From the NCBI RefSeq assembly GCF_003474435.1, contig NZ_QRNF01000023.1, positions 1 to 56,189 on the forward strand: a stretch of 56,189 bases of DNA, written 5' to 3'. Shown here piece by piece: positions 1-9,216 of the stretch (positions are counted from its first letter, which is position 1; each line of letters begins with the position of its first letter). The notes below the pieces were generated by a model. The model was not told the origin of the DNA, searched no databases, and saw nothing but the letters and a program-made list of their open reading frames with translations. The position numbers and the translations under genes are program-made. This DNA comes from Ruminococcus sp. AF46-10NS (GTDB taxonomy: Bacteria > Bacillota > Clostridia > Lachnospirales > Lachnospiraceae).

Positions 1-23
1 AAAATCCCAAAGAAATGTGATAT

Positions 24-108
24 GCGGAAGTGTCGGAACTGGCAGACGAGCAAGACTAAGGATCTTGTGAGCATTGCGCTCGTGTGGGTTCAAGTCCCAT
101 CTTCCGCA
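24..108 (+). tRNA. tRNA-Leu (anticodon AAG)
   Basis: The acceptor stem GCGGAAG (24-30) pairs with CTTCCGC (101-107) and A108 is the discriminator. The anticodon stem CAAGA/TCTTG encloses the loop CTAAGGA, which gives anticodon AAG (codon CUU). The long variable arm makes it a class II tRNA and the T-arm GGTTCAAGTCC is canonical. CCA is not encoded. An A34 leucine tRNA suggests inosine modification, which is inference. Confidence 0.95.
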
Positions 109-119
109 TGACTTTGAGG

Positions 120-147
120 CAGAGCTGTGAATAGCAGCTCTGTTTTT
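120..147 (+). terminator. Rho-independent terminator of tRNA-Leu
   Basis: CAGAGCTG (120-127) pairs with CAGCTCTG (135-142) around a 7-nt loop, followed by TTTTT. It starts 11 nt after the tRNA. Confidence 0.9.
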
Positions 148-377
148 GGCTATATAATTATATGGATGCAAAAAAAGTTTTTGACAGCCTTAATATATTT
201 GTGCTCGTTTTATATACAATATGAGGATTTCGGACATCTTCAGTTCGTATCGGACGATAAACCCAATGTTTTTTGAATTTTTTTTTGAAAAAAGAGGAAT
301 TTGCAATTTTGTGTAGAATATAATTAACAGAGGGTATTTTTATCGCCGCTGTTTGTCAGACTGTGGAGGAAGTGCTT
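148..377 (+). promoter_or_regulatory. AT-rich region upstream of dgt
   Basis: A perfect TTGACA lies at 181-186 and a perfect TATAAT at 319-324, but neither has a correctly spaced partner. The promoter of the dgt-dnaG-rpoD run is probably here but I cannot place it. TATAAT 319-324 is the better candidate because it leaves a leader of about 50 nt. Confidence 0.3.
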
Positions 378-1388
378 ATGAACATCAGAGAGAGCATGGA
401 ACTAAGAGAACAGGAGCTGTTAAGCCCATTTGCGTCTCACAGCGCAGATACCAGAGGCCGGGATAAACCGGAAGAGGAATGCGATGTGCGGACTGCGTAC
501 CAGAGAGACAGAGACCGGATACTTCACTGTAAAGCTTTTCGACGTATGAAGGATAAAACACAGGTGTTTTTGGCACCGCAGGGAGATCATTATCGGACCA
601 GACTGACACATACGCTGGAGGTGTCGCAGATTGCCCGTACTATTGCCAGGGCACTTCGGTTAAATGAAGATCTGGTGGAAGCAATCGCACTTGGACATGA
701 TCTTGGACACACGCCATTTGGACATGCTGGTGAGAAAGCTCTGGATCAGGTACATCCGGAAGGCTTTGCTCACTATAAACAGAGCGTCCGGATCGTGGAA
801 GTACTTGAGAAGAGTGGGAATGGGCTGAATCTTACCTGGGAAGTCCGGGATGGAATGAAGAATCACCGAACCAGCGGGAAACCATCCACACTGGAGGGCC
901 AGGTAGTACGTTTTTCTGATAAGATCGCCTATATCCATCATGATATGGACGATGCCCAGAGAGCTGGAATCATTACTGAAGACGATATTCCTATAACAAT
1001 GAGAACTTTTTTGGGCTATACCACGCGAGAACGACTGAATACTTTCGTACATAATATTATAGAGAACAGTTTGGATAAAGACAGCATCACCATGTCGGCC
1101 GATATTTTTGAGGCGATGATGGATCTTCGATCCCTGATGTTCCGGAATGTTTATGAGAATCCGGCTGCAAAGAAGGAAGAAGAGAGAGCCATGAAGATGC
1201 TGACTGAACTATATGAATACTATACAGACCATCCGAATGCCATGCCCAGGGAGTACAGGGAACTGGCAGAGTACCGGGGAGAACTAAAAGAACAGGCTGT
1301 ATGTGACTACATTTCGGGAATGACAGACCAGTATTCCATGAAAAAATTCAGGGAACTTTACATACCGAAATGCTGGGAGGTCTATTAA
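378..1388 (+). CDS. dgt: dGTP triphosphohydrolase-like HD-domain dNTPase
   Basis: Soluble HD-superfamily enzyme of about 336 residues that hydrolyses dNTPs to deoxynucleoside and triphosphate; exact substrate preference cannot be read from sequence. The metal-binding HD signature is present: H78 in THTLEV and H107-D108 in GHDLGHTPFGH. The chosen start is ATG 378 because GGAGGA (365-370) sits 7 nt before it; a GTG at 363 is in frame but lies upstream of this ribosome-binding site. The next gene, dnaG, follows after 19 nt, so the two are probably co-transcribed. A dNTPase next to primase and sigma A is a usual Clostridia arrangement. Confidence 0.93.
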   Translation: MNIRESMELREQELLSPFASHSADTRGRDKPEEECDVRTAYQRDRDRILHCKAFRRMKDKTQVFLAPQGDHYRTRLTHTLEVSQIARTIARALRLNEDLVEAIALGHDLGHTPFGHAGEKALDQVHPEGFAHYKQSVRIVEVLEKSGNGLNLTWEVRDGMKNHRTSGKPSTLEGQVVRFSDKIAYIHHDMDDAQRAGIITEDDIPITMRTFLGYTTRERLNTFVHNIIENSLDKDSITMSADIFEAMMDLRSLMFRNVYENPAAKKEEERAMKMLTELYEYYTDHPNAMPREYRELAEYRGELKEQAVCDYISGMTDQYSMKKFRELYIPKCWEVY

Positions 1389-1407
1389 ATGGAAAAGAGG
1401 GATAAGC

Positions 1408-3201
1408 ATGCGTTATTCAGATGACATCATAGAAGAAGTCCGGATGAAAAATGACATTGTAGACGTGATATCCCAGTATGTGAAACTGACAAGGAAGGGA
1501 AGTTCCTATTTCGGACTGTGTCCTTTCCATAATGAGAAGACACCTTCCTTTTCCGTGACGCCGTCCAAGCAGATGTATTACTGTTTTGGCTGCGGAGCAG
1601 GAGGTAACGTATACAATTTTATTATGGAATATGAGAATTATTCTTTTGGAGAGGCGCTTTCCCACCTGGCTGGCCGGGCGGGTGTGGAACTTCCGAAGAT
1701 CGAGTATTCCAGGGAAGCAAAAGAAAAAGCAGAACAGAGAGCAGCACTTCTGGAGATCAACAAGCTGGCCGCACAGTATTTTTACTATCAGTTAAGGAGA
1801 GAGAGCGGAAAGACAGCCCATGGATATCTTTTAGGCAGGGGGCTTTCCGAGGAGACGATCCGCAAATTTGGTCTCGGCTATTCGGATAAGTACAGTGATG
1901 ATCTGTATAAATATCTGAAGAGCAAGGGATACAGTGATGATCTTCTCCGTGAGTCCGGATTGTTTAATGTGGACGAGCGGCGGGGAATGTACGACAAGTT
2001 CTGGAACCGTGTGATCTTTCCGATCATGGATGTGAATAACCGTGTGATCGGATTTGGTGGCCGTGTCATGGGAGATGGCAAGCCGAAATACCTGAACTCT
2101 CCGGAGACGAAGATTTTTGACAAGAGCCGTAACCTGTACGGCCTGAATGTGGCAAGGACGACGCGGAAGAATTATCTCATCCTCTGTGAGGGATATATGG
2201 ATGTGATCGCCATGCACCAGGCGGGCTTTACCAATGCGGTGGCATCTCTGGGAACAGCGCTGACCTCCGGCCATGCAAGCCTTGTGAAGCGTTATACCAA
2301 GGAAGTACTTCTGCTTTATGACAGTGACGGAGCAGGCGTCCGGGCTGCGCTCCGTGCGATTCCGATACTTCGGGAGGCAGGAGTGACATCCAGAGTGGTA
2401 AGTCTGAAACCGTGGAAAGATCCTGATGAATTCATTAAGAATGAAGGAGCAGAGGCTTTTGAGGAGCGACTTAACCAGGCGATGGATAGTTTTATGTTCC
2501 GTGTGCATATTGCTGAGCAGGATTTTGCAATGGATGCTCCTCAGGGACAGAATCAGTTTTTTGAGCGGTGTGCCGAGATGCTTCTGGAACTGTCTGATGA
2601 ACTGGAGAGGAATCTTTATATAGAAGCAATTGTGAAAGAATATGGCCGTTATGGTGTGGGGACGGAAGATATCCGTAAACGTGTCAATACCCTGGCCATG
2701 AAAGGAACGCCTGCAGAGAAACGGATCCAGCCGAAATCCGGTACACTTGAGAACAGAAAAAAAGAATCAGCCGCAGATAAGGCCCAGAAACTGATGCTGA
2801 CCTGGCTTGTGAATTATCCTGGGATCTTTGAACAGGTTGAAAAATATATTTCACCGTCAGATTTCGTAGTTCCACTGTATAAGCAGGTGGCCGAGATGTT
2901 GTTTGAGCAGCATAAAGAAGGAGAGACCAATCCTGGCAAACTTCTTAATGCGTTTACAGACAGTGAGGAGCAGAGAGAGGTGGCATCCCTTTTTAACGCG
3001 ACGATCCATCTGGAGAATGAAGGAGAACAGCAGAGGGCTTTTTCCGACGCACTTCTCCGGATCAAGGAAGAAAGCTTAAAAGAAAAGAACCGTACCTGGG
3101 ATCCGTCTGATATGGCGGGGCTTCAGGAACTGATAAAAGCAAAAAAAGAACTGGAAGACCTTGGAAGAAAGCGGCAGCAGCTGCATATTTCTTTCAATTA
3201 A
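1408..3201 (+). CDS. dnaG: DNA primase DnaG
   Basis: Synthesises RNA primers at the replication fork. The N-terminal CHC2 zinc ribbon is intact (C38, H41, C59, C62 in CPFH...CFGC). The TOPRIM catalytic core follows, with the acidic CEGYMD motif (E261) and DSDGAG about 45 residues later. The C-terminal third is the helicase-binding region, and 597 aa is normal length. A purine-rich AGAGGGA precedes the ATG by 5 nt. It lies between dgt and rpoD, the classic macromolecular synthesis arrangement linking replication and transcription. Confidence 0.97.
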   Translation: MRYSDDIIEEVRMKNDIVDVISQYVKLTRKGSSYFGLCPFHNEKTPSFSVTPSKQMYYCFGCGAGGNVYNFIMEYENYSFGEALSHLAGRAGVELPKIEYSREAKEKAEQRAALLEINKLAAQYFYYQLRRESGKTAHGYLLGRGLSEETIRKFGLGYSDKYSDDLYKYLKSKGYSDDLLRESGLFNVDERRGMYDKFWNRVIFPIMDVNNRVIGFGGRVMGDGKPKYLNSPETKIFDKSRNLYGLNVARTTRKNYLILCEGYMDVIAMHQAGFTNAVASLGTALTSGHASLVKRYTKEVLLLYDSDGAGVRAALRAIPILREAGVTSRVVSLKPWKDPDEFIKNEGAEAFEERLNQAMDSFMFRVHIAEQDFAMDAPQGQNQFFERCAEMLLELSDELERNLYIEAIVKEYGRYGVGTEDIRKRVNTLAMKGTPAEKRIQPKSGTLENRKKESAADKAQKLMLTWLVNYPGIFEQVEKYISPSDFVVPLYKQVAEMLFEQHKEGETNPGKLLNAFTDSEEQREVASLFNATIHLENEGEQQRAFSDALLRIKEESLKEKNRTWDPSDMAGLQELIKAKKELEDLGRKRQQLHISFN

Positions 3202-3240
3202 GGATAAAATATAAACACTATATGGAGGTATAGAGCACCT

Positions 3241-4368
3241 ATGGAAATGAATATGGCAAAATTCAGCGAGAAACTTGTAGAGCTTCTTGAACTTGCAAAA
3301 AAGAAAAAGAATGTGCTGGAATATCAGGAAATCAGCGATTTCTTCAAAGATTCCCCACTGGAAGTAGACCAGATGGAGAAGGTTTTTGATTTCCTGGAGG
3401 CAAGCGGTGTGGATGTTCTCCGCATCACAGATAACGGCGGTGACGAACTCCTCCTTGATAATGATATGGAAATGGAAGGCATGGATGATGAGGAAGAGGT
3501 AGAGCTTGACAAGATAGATCTTTCCGTTCCGGAAGGTGTCAGCATTGAAGATCCTGTCCGCATGTATCTGAAAGAGATCGGTAAAGTCAGCCTGTTAAGT
3601 GCAGACGAGGAGATCGAGCTTGCCAAGAGAATGGAAAAAGGTGACGAAGCTGCCAAGAAACGTCTGGCAGAGGCGAACCTTCGTCTTGTTGTCAGCATTG
3701 CGAAAAGATATGTTGGCCGTGGAATGTTGTTTCTTGACCTGATTCAGGAAGGAAACTTAGGTCTTATCAAGGCAGTTGAGAAATTCGATTACCGAAAAGG
3801 TTACAAGTTCAGTACCTATGCAACATGGTGGATCCGTCAGGCTATTACAAGAGCCATTGCTGACCAGGCACGTACTATCCGTATCCCGGTGCATATGGTT
3901 GAGACGATCAACAAACTGATCCGCGTTTCACGTCAGCTGCTTCAGGAGCTTGGACGTGAACCTACGCCAGAAGAGATCGCAGAGGAGATGGACATGCCGG
4001 TAGATCGTGTACGTGAAATCTTAAAGATCTCCCAGGAGCCTGTGTCTCTGGAGACTCCGATCGGTGAGGAGGAAGACAGCCATCTTGGCGATTTCATCCA
4101 GGATGATAACGTTCCGGTACCGGCAGATGCAGCAGCATTTACACTTCTTAAAGAGCAGCTGGTAGAGGTATTAAGCACTCTGACAGACCGTGAGCAGAAG
4201 GTTCTCCGTCTCCGTTTCGGACTGGATGACGGTCGTGCCAGAACTCTTGAGGAAGTTGGAAAAGAATTCAACGTTACAAGAGAGCGTATCCGTCAGATCG
4301 AGGCGAAAGCTCTGCGTAAACTGCGTCATCCCAGCCGCAGCCGTAAGCTGAAGGATTACCTTGACTAA
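3241..4368 (+). CDS. rpoD: RNA polymerase primary sigma factor RpoD (SigA)
   Basis: Housekeeping sigma factor of 375 aa, a typical Firmicutes length lacking the large proteobacterial spacer. Acidic region 1.1 occupies the first ~95 residues, region 1.2 starts near [12 protein letters not shown], region 2.4 holds [11 protein letters not shown], and the region 4.2 helix-turn-helix is [19 protein letters not shown] near the C-terminus. GGAGGT at 3224-3229 lies 11 nt before the first ATG; ATGs at 3247 and 3253 would be still further away. The stop overlaps the trmK start by 8 nt, suggesting translational coupling. Confidence 0.97.
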   Translation: MEMNMAKFSEKLVELLELAKKKKNVLEYQEISDFFKDSPLEVDQMEKVFDFLEASGVDVLRITDNGGDELLLDNDMEMEGMDDEEEVELDKIDLSVPEGVSIEDPVRMYLKEIGKVSLLSADEEIELAKRMEKGDEAAKKRLAEANLRLVVSIAKRYVGRGMLFLDLIQEGNLGLIKAVEKFDYRKGYKFSTYATWWIRQAITRAIADQARTIRIPVHMVETINKLIRVSRQLLQELGREPTPEEIAEEMDMPVDRVREILKISQEPVSLETPIGEEEDSHLGDFIQDDNVPVPADAAAFTLLKEQLVEVLSTLTDREQKVLRLRFGLDDGRARTLEEVGKEFNVTRERIRQIEAKALRKLRHPSRSRKLKDYLD

Positions 4369-5089
4369 TAAAAATATATCAATACAGCTTTCCAGGCGTC
4401 TTATGGCCATTGCCGGTATGGTAACAGGTGGAAACCGGCTGGCAGACGTGGGATGCGATCATGGATATCTGTCCATCTATCTTGTCAGTGAGAAGAAGGT
4501 GCCGTCAGCCATTGCCATGGATGTGCGTCCCGGGCCGCTTTCAAGGGCCAGGAAAAATATCTCCTGCTATGGTCTTGAAGATTACATAGAGACCCGTTTA
4601 AGTGACGGACTTATGAAACTGGAGCCGGGAGAGGGCGATACCCTTGTGATCGCCGGCATGGGTGGTCCTCTGATGGAAGGGATATTAAATGATGGAGAGA
4701 AGGTCCGGGAGGGGTTTCAGGAACTGATCCTGCAGCCTCAGTCGGACCTTCCTCATTTTCGGCATTTTCTTGCTGAGATCGGCTGGGAGATCGTAAGCGA
4801 GGAAATGATAAAGGAAGATGGAAAATTTTATCCTATGATGAAAGCTGTGCGTAATGAATCCGGAAAAAAAATCTCATATACAGAGGAAGAAGCCTGGTTT
4901 GGCCCCCTTCTTCTGAGAGAATGTCATCCTGTTCTGAAGGAATATCTTCTTCGGGAGACAGCAATCCGTGAGAAAATCCTGGCGGGACTTTTAAGTGCGC
5001 CGTCTGAATCTGCGAAAGCCCGCCTTGCTGAAGTAAAGGAGGAAATGGAGCTGATAAAGTCAGCCCTGAAACGATATGAAAGCATATGA
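4361..5089 (+). CDS. trmK: tRNA (adenine22-N1)-methyltransferase TrmK
   Basis: SAM-dependent Rossmann methyltransferase predicted to make m1A22 in tRNA. The SAM loop DVGCDHGYL is at residues 29-37, and the downstream LVIAGMGG fits the family's catalytic loop; 242 aa is the family length. The start is TTG 4361, inside the end of rpoD, with AAGGA at 4351-4355 placed 5 nt upstream. The next ATG (4403) would cut off the conserved LSRRL segment. It overlaps the Nif3-like gene by 14 nt; the trmK-nif3 pair is widespread in Firmicutes. Confidence 0.92.
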   Translation: MTNKNISIQLSRRLMAIAGMVTGGNRLADVGCDHGYLSIYLVSEKKVPSAIAMDVRPGPLSRARKNISCYGLEDYIETRLSDGLMKLEPGEGDTLVIAGMGGPLMEGILNDGEKVREGFQELILQPQSDLPHFRHFLAEIGWEIVSEEMIKEDGKFYPMMKAVRNESGKKISYTEEEAWFGPLLLRECHPVLKEYLLRETAIREKILAGLLSAPSESAKARLAEVKEEMELIKSALKRYESI

Positions 5090-5858
5090 ACTGATTGAAT
5101 GGCTGAATGAACATCATCCGCAGAAATTTGCGGAAGACTGGGATAATGTAGGTCTTCTGGTGGGAGATGACAAGAAAGAAATTTCACATATTTTTCTTGC
5201 GCTGGATCTCACAGAGCCTGTTCTTGATGAGGCTGTTAAAGCTGGAGCAGACATGATCCTGACCCATCATCCGATGATCTTTTCCGGGATCAAGAAGATC
5301 AATAATCATACATTTACGGGAAGAAAGATTTTGCGTCTGATCCGTGAGGATATTCCGTATTTTGCTATGCACACTAATTATGATGTGATCGGTATGGCAG
5401 ATTTAAGTGCGGATTATCTGAAACTTCAGGAAACAAAAGTACTCACTGTTACCGATGAGTCCGGGGAACAGCCGGAGGGATTTGGAAGAGTTGGGAAACT
5501 GGCGCAGCCGATGACTCTCGGAGAATTCGGAAAATATGTAAAAGAATGTAACAGACTTCCGGATGTGAGAGTTTATGGAGAACTTGACCGGAAGATCGAG
5601 ATGGTGGCGATCTGTACAGGAAGCGGAAAGAGTATGATCCGTGATGTGATGGCAGCAGGCGCGGATGTATATGTGACAGGCGATATTGATTACCACACTG
5701 CGATCGATACCATGGCAGATGGCCTGGCTATTGTAGATGCAGGACATTACGGAACGGAGTATATTTTTGCAGAGGCTATGGCAAAGGAACTGAAGGAGGC
5801 TTTTCCGGAGCTTAAGACAACTTGCGCCAGCGTGAAAAATCCATATATTGTTTTATAA
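5076..5858 (+). CDS. Nif3-like dinuclear metal centre protein (YqfO family)
   Basis: Nif3/DUF34 family, 260 aa. The N-terminus carries WDNVGLLVGD, and the metal-ligand motifs LTHHPMIF and MHTNYD are present; the C-terminal half has GDIDYHTA and DAGHYGTE. Some relatives are annotated GTP cyclohydrolase I type 2, but the biochemical role of the family is not settled, so I give no enzyme name. It starts inside trmK (14-nt overlap) with no strong ribosome-binding site of its own, consistent with coupling. Confidence 0.88.
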   Translation: MKAYELIEWLNEHHPQKFAEDWDNVGLLVGDDKKEISHIFLALDLTEPVLDEAVKAGADMILTHHPMIFSGIKKINNHTFTGRKILRLIREDIPYFAMHTNYDVIGMADLSADYLKLQETKVLTVTDESGEQPEGFGRVGKLAQPMTLGEFGKYVKECNRLPDVRVYGELDRKIEMVAICTGSGKSMIRDVMAAGADVYVTGDIDYHTAIDTMADGLAIVDAGHYGTEYIFAEAMAKELKEAFPELKTTCASVKNPYIVL

Positions 5859-5883
5859 ATATAAGCCTGTGGAGGTGATCGTT

Positions 5884-7551
5884 ATGGAACTGACGATGAT
5901 TAAAGTGACCATAAACGGAGAGACAAAAGAATATCCCAAGATGACTTCTTATTCCGAGATCGTTAAAGATTATGAGGGTACAACAGAGTATCCGGTAATT
6001 CTTGTAACTGAGAACGGAAAGCTCCGTGAGCTGCATAAGAAGGTGAGACATGACTGTACCGTAGGTTTTATCACTGCGAAAGACAGCGCAGGGCGAAAAA
6101 CATATCGGCGTAGTGCTGTTTTTATCCTTCTGAAAGCGATCTTTGATGTGGCTGGAAAGGAGAATGTGGATCATGTTGTGATTCATTATTCCATCGGAAA
6201 TGCACTGTATTTTACCATGAAGGGGAGTGCAATACTGAATCAGGAACTGATTGATAAGGTGAAAGTGCGGATGCGTGAACTTGTTGACCGGAAGATACCG
6301 ATCTGTAAACGAAGTGTCAGCACAGATGATGCAATTTCCATGTTCCACAGGCATCATATGTATGATAAGGAGAAGCTGTTCCGTTACCGTCGGGTATCAA
6401 GGGTGAATATCTACAGTCTTGAGAATTTTGAGGATTATTTTTACGGATTTATGGCACCGGATACCGGGTATGTGCAGTATTTTGACCTGCAGCTTTATGA
6501 TGAGGGATTTGTACTGATCCTTCCGCGTCAGAAGAATCCGGATATATTGGAGCCTTTTGAGCCACAGGATAAGATCTTTCATGTGCAGAAGGAATCAGAA
6601 GAGTGGGGTGATAAACTGGAGGTTGCTACAGTTGGAGATCTCAATGACAGGATCACCAGAGAAGGTGTGCAGAGTCTGGTGCTGATCCAGGAAGCTCTTC
6701 ACGAGGCGAAGATTTCTTCGATTGCGGAGGAAATCCGGCGGAGAGGAAATGTGAAATTTGTGATGATTGCAGGGCCTTCATCTTCCGGAAAAACAAGCTT
6801 CTCACATAGATTATCGATCCAGCTTTCGGCACATGGACTGAGACCACATCCCATTGCTGTGGATAATTATTTTGTGGATCGAAAGCATACGCCGTTGGAT
6901 GAATTTGGCGAAAAGAATTATGAGTGCCTGGAAGCAATCGACATCAAACAGTTTAATCAGGACATGTTGGATCTTCTTGCAGGAAAAGAGGTGGATCTTC
7001 CAACCTTTAATTTTAAGACCGGTTCCAGGGAATATAAAGGTGATAAACTGCAGCTTGGAAAGGAAGATATCCTGGTGATCGAGGGAATTCACGGACTCAA
7101 TGACAAATTGAGTTATGCACTTCCCAAAGAGAGTAAATTCAAGATTTATATCAGTGCACTGACCCAGTTGAATATTGATGAGCATAACCGTATTCCGACT
7201 ACAGATGGAAGACTGATCCGAAGAATTGTCCGCGACGCACGTACACGTGGGACTTCTGCAAAAGAGACCATTGCAAGATGGCCGTCTGTAAGAAGAGGTG
7301 AGGAGCAGAATATCTTCCCGTTTCAGGAAGAAGCAGATGTAATGTTCAATTCTGCTCTTGTGTATGAGCTGGCCTGCCTGAAAGTTTATGCAGAACCGCT
7401 GCTTTTTGGAATTGACAAAAATGAACCGGAATATCAGGAAGCGAAGAGACTTCTGAAATTCCTGGATTATTTTGTGCCGGTTCCATGTGAGGGAGTTCCG
7501 TTTAATTCTCTTTTGAGGGAGTTTATTGGCGGTAGTTGTTTTAACGTATAG
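5884..7551 (+). CDS. Uridine kinase-like nucleoside kinase with ThrRS-like N-terminal domain
   Basis: About 555 aa. The first ~200 residues resemble the TGS and second N-terminal domains of threonyl-tRNA synthetase (MIKVTINGETKEYPK start; the HRHHMYD segment recalls the editing domain). A phosphoribulokinase/uridine kinase domain follows, with P-loop GPSSSGKT at 297-304. The start is ATG 5884 because GGAGGT at 5871-5876 is 7 nt upstream. This fusion is a recognised family in Clostridia, but the substrate cannot be told from sequence; uridine or cytidine is the usual guess. selD follows after 8 nt. Confidence 0.85.
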   Translation: MELTMIKVTINGETKEYPKMTSYSEIVKDYEGTTEYPVILVTENGKLRELHKKVRHDCTVGFITAKDSAGRKTYRRSAVFILLKAIFDVAGKENVDHVVIHYSIGNALYFTMKGSAILNQELIDKVKVRMRELVDRKIPICKRSVSTDDAISMFHRHHMYDKEKLFRYRRVSRVNIYSLENFEDYFYGFMAPDTGYVQYFDLQLYDEGFVLILPRQKNPDILEPFEPQDKIFHVQKESEEWGDKLEVATVGDLNDRITREGVQSLVLIQEALHEAKISSIAEEIRRRGNVKFVMIAGPSSSGKTSFSHRLSIQLSAHGLRPHPIAVDNYFVDRKHTPLDEFGEKNYECLEAIDIKQFNQDMLDLLAGKEVDLPTFNFKTGSREYKGDKLQLGKEDILVIEGIHGLNDKLSYALPKESKFKIYISALTQLNIDEHNRIPTTDGRLIRRIVRDARTRGTSAKETIARWPSVRRGEEQNIFPFQEEADVMFNSALVYELACLKVYAEPLLFGIDKNEPEYQEAKRLLKFLDYFVPVPCEGVPFNSLLREFIGGSCFNV

Positions 7552-7559
7552 GAGGGTTT

Positions 7560-8594
7560 ATGAAAAAGAAAGTACAACTGACAAAACTGGCTCCCAATTG
7601 TGGCTGTGCGGCAAAGGTAGGACCGGGGACTCTGGCAGGAGTTCTTGGAAATCTGCCGAAGTTCTGTGACCCGGATCTTCTGGTTGGAACAGATACTTCG
7701 GATGACGCTGCTGTTTATAAAATTTCTGAGGATCTGGCACTGATCCAGACACTGGATTTTTTTACACCTGTGGCAGATGATCCTTATGATTTCGGACAGA
7801 TCGCAGCAGCCAATGCGTTGAGTGATGTGTATGCCATGGGCGGAACTCCGAAGACGGCTTTGAACATTGTGGCGTTTCCAAAAGATATGGATGTGGAGAT
7901 TCTTGGAGAAATTCTCCGCGGCGGTGCAGACAAGGTGATGGAGTCTGGAGCAGTTCTTGCAGGCGGACATACTATTCAGGATGATACACCTAAGTACGGG
8001 CTTAGCGTAACGGGATTTGTGAATCCGAAGAAATTCTGGAAAAATTACGGAGCACAGACAGGGGATAAACTGATCCTCACAAAACCGCTTGGTGCAGGGA
8101 TTATAAATACAGCTATCAAAGCAGACCTGGTATCAGAAGAAGCAAGAACAGCAGTACTTGCCTCCATGAAGCTTTTGAACCGGTCAGCCTGCGAAGTTTT
8201 CCGGGAATTTGAGATTCACGCCTGCACAGACATAACAGGATTTGGCCTCGGCGGACATGCCACAGAAATGGCCGCAGCCAGTGACCGGACCATTGTGATA
8301 GATACAGAGAAGCTACCGTTACTTCCAGATGTGGAGATGTATGCGTCCATGGGACTGATTCCGGGAGGAGCCTACAGAAATCGGGAATATGCCAATAAAA
8401 CCGGAGTGAAAAGTTCAGCAGTGCTCTGGAAAGAAGATGTGGTATTTGATCCACAGACTTCCGGTGGTTTGCTGGCAGCAGTCAAAGAACAAGATGTCCC
8501 ACATATAATGGAAAAACTAAATGCAGCAGGTTTGCGGGCTGGGGTGATAGGAGAAGTAACAGACAGGCAGGTGTGGACACTGGAGCTTAAGTAA
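7560..8594 (+). CDS. selD: Selenide, water dikinase (selenophosphate synthetase)
   Basis: ATP-dependent synthesis of selenophosphate, the selenium donor for selenocysteine and for selenouridine in tRNA. The N-terminal glycine-rich loop reads NCGCAAK (C14, C16, K19); this is the cysteine form, with TGT codons rather than TGA. The ATP-binding core includes GTDTSDDAAV, a metal-site DFFTPVADDP and AGGHTIQDD. Length is 344 aa, as usual. GGAGGG at 7551-7556 precedes the ATG. No selA, selB, selenoprotein or mnmH gene lies in this window, so its use here cannot be assigned. Confidence 0.94.
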   Translation: MKKKVQLTKLAPNCGCAAKVGPGTLAGVLGNLPKFCDPDLLVGTDTSDDAAVYKISEDLALIQTLDFFTPVADDPYDFGQIAAANALSDVYAMGGTPKTALNIVAFPKDMDVEILGEILRGGADKVMESGAVLAGGHTIQDDTPKYGLSVTGFVNPKKFWKNYGAQTGDKLILTKPLGAGIINTAIKADLVSEEARTAVLASMKLLNRSACEVFREFEIHACTDITGFGLGGHATEMAAASDRTIVIDTEKLPLLPDVEMYASMGLIPGGAYRNREYANKTGVKSSAVLWKEDVVFDPQTSGGLLAAVKEQDVPHIMEKLNAAGLRAGVIGEVTDRQVWTLELK

Positions 8595-8731
8595 TAACAT
8601 TACCGCATCTATCTCGGCACAAAGTTATACCCTAAATACTGAAGCATACAGACAAAAGTCAACAGCATTACACATTGGAAATGTGACGTGTGTAGCCATC
8701 ATTGCATGGACAATAAAGAAAAATTCCAACT

Positions 8732-8765
8732 CTAACTTTACAAGTTAGCGCAGCTATGATAGAAT
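8732..8765 (+). promoter_or_regulatory. rnpB promoter overlapped by a perfect palindrome
   Basis: -35 TTTACA (8737-8742), 17-bp spacer, -10 TAGAAT (8760-8765). The expected transcription start at about 8772 matches the 5' end of the RNase P RNA. The perfect inverted repeat CTAACTT-TAC-AAGTTAG (8732-8748) covers the -35 element. The sequence between selD and here (8595-8731) shows no gene and no clear terminator. Confidence 0.7.
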
Positions 8766-8772
8766 ATCAACT

Positions 8773-9126
8773 GCGCAGCCAGTCCAGGTGATCGCGGCTG
8801 AACAGACGAAAGGGTTCAGACGAGGAAAGTCCGGGCTTCACAGGGCAGGATGCCGGATAACGTCCGGTGGAGGTAACTCCCAGACCAGTGCAACAGAAAT
8901 AAACCGCCCCGTTTATACGAGGTAAGGGTGGAAAGGCAGTGTAAGAGACTACCGCCGCTGTGGCAACAGAGCGGGCACATGTAAACTCCATTCGAAGCAA
9001 GACCGAGAAGAAAGCCATACGGCGGCCCGTCGTGCTTTCAGGTAGGTCGCTGGAGCCTTCTGGCAACGGAAGGCCTAGATAGATGATCACTCAACGACAT
9101 AACCCGGCTTATCGGTCTGACTGCGT
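8773..9126 (+). ncRNA. rnpB: RNase P catalytic RNA
   Basis: tRNA 5'-end maturase RNA. Conserved landmarks are present in order: GAGGAAAGTCCGGGCTTC near 8822, CAGGGCAGGATGCCGG, the CCCAGACCAGTGCAACAGAA segment, and the 3' core ACATAACCCGGCTTAT. The P1 helix forms between CGCAG-CAG-CC near 8774 and GG-CTG-CTGCG near 9114-9125. Ends are approximate to a few bases. It has its own promoter and terminator. Confidence 0.95.
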
Positions 9127-9148
9127 ATAATAAGCACATTAATTAAAA

Positions 9149-9207
9149 AGCAGCTGTATTCCATGAATCATCGAAAATGATTTACAGAATGTCAGCTGCT
9201 TTTTTTA
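9149..9207 (+). terminator. rnpB terminator, convergent with pyrI
   Basis: AGCAGCTG (9149-9156) pairs with CAGCTGCT (9193-9200), with inner helices ATTC/GAAT and AATCAT/ATGATT, followed by T7. On the minus strand the hairpin is followed by T-rich sequence, so it may also stop transcription from the pyrBI side. Confidence 0.85.
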
Positions 9208-9216
9208 TACAGTCAA

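Noticed and set aside
181..186. TTGACA as the -35 of a dgt promoter
   Set aside because: No acceptable -10 hexamer 16-19 bp downstream.
7590..7620. Selenocysteine codon in selD
   Set aside because: The active-site codon is TGT, not TGA, and no in-frame TGA interrupts the gene.
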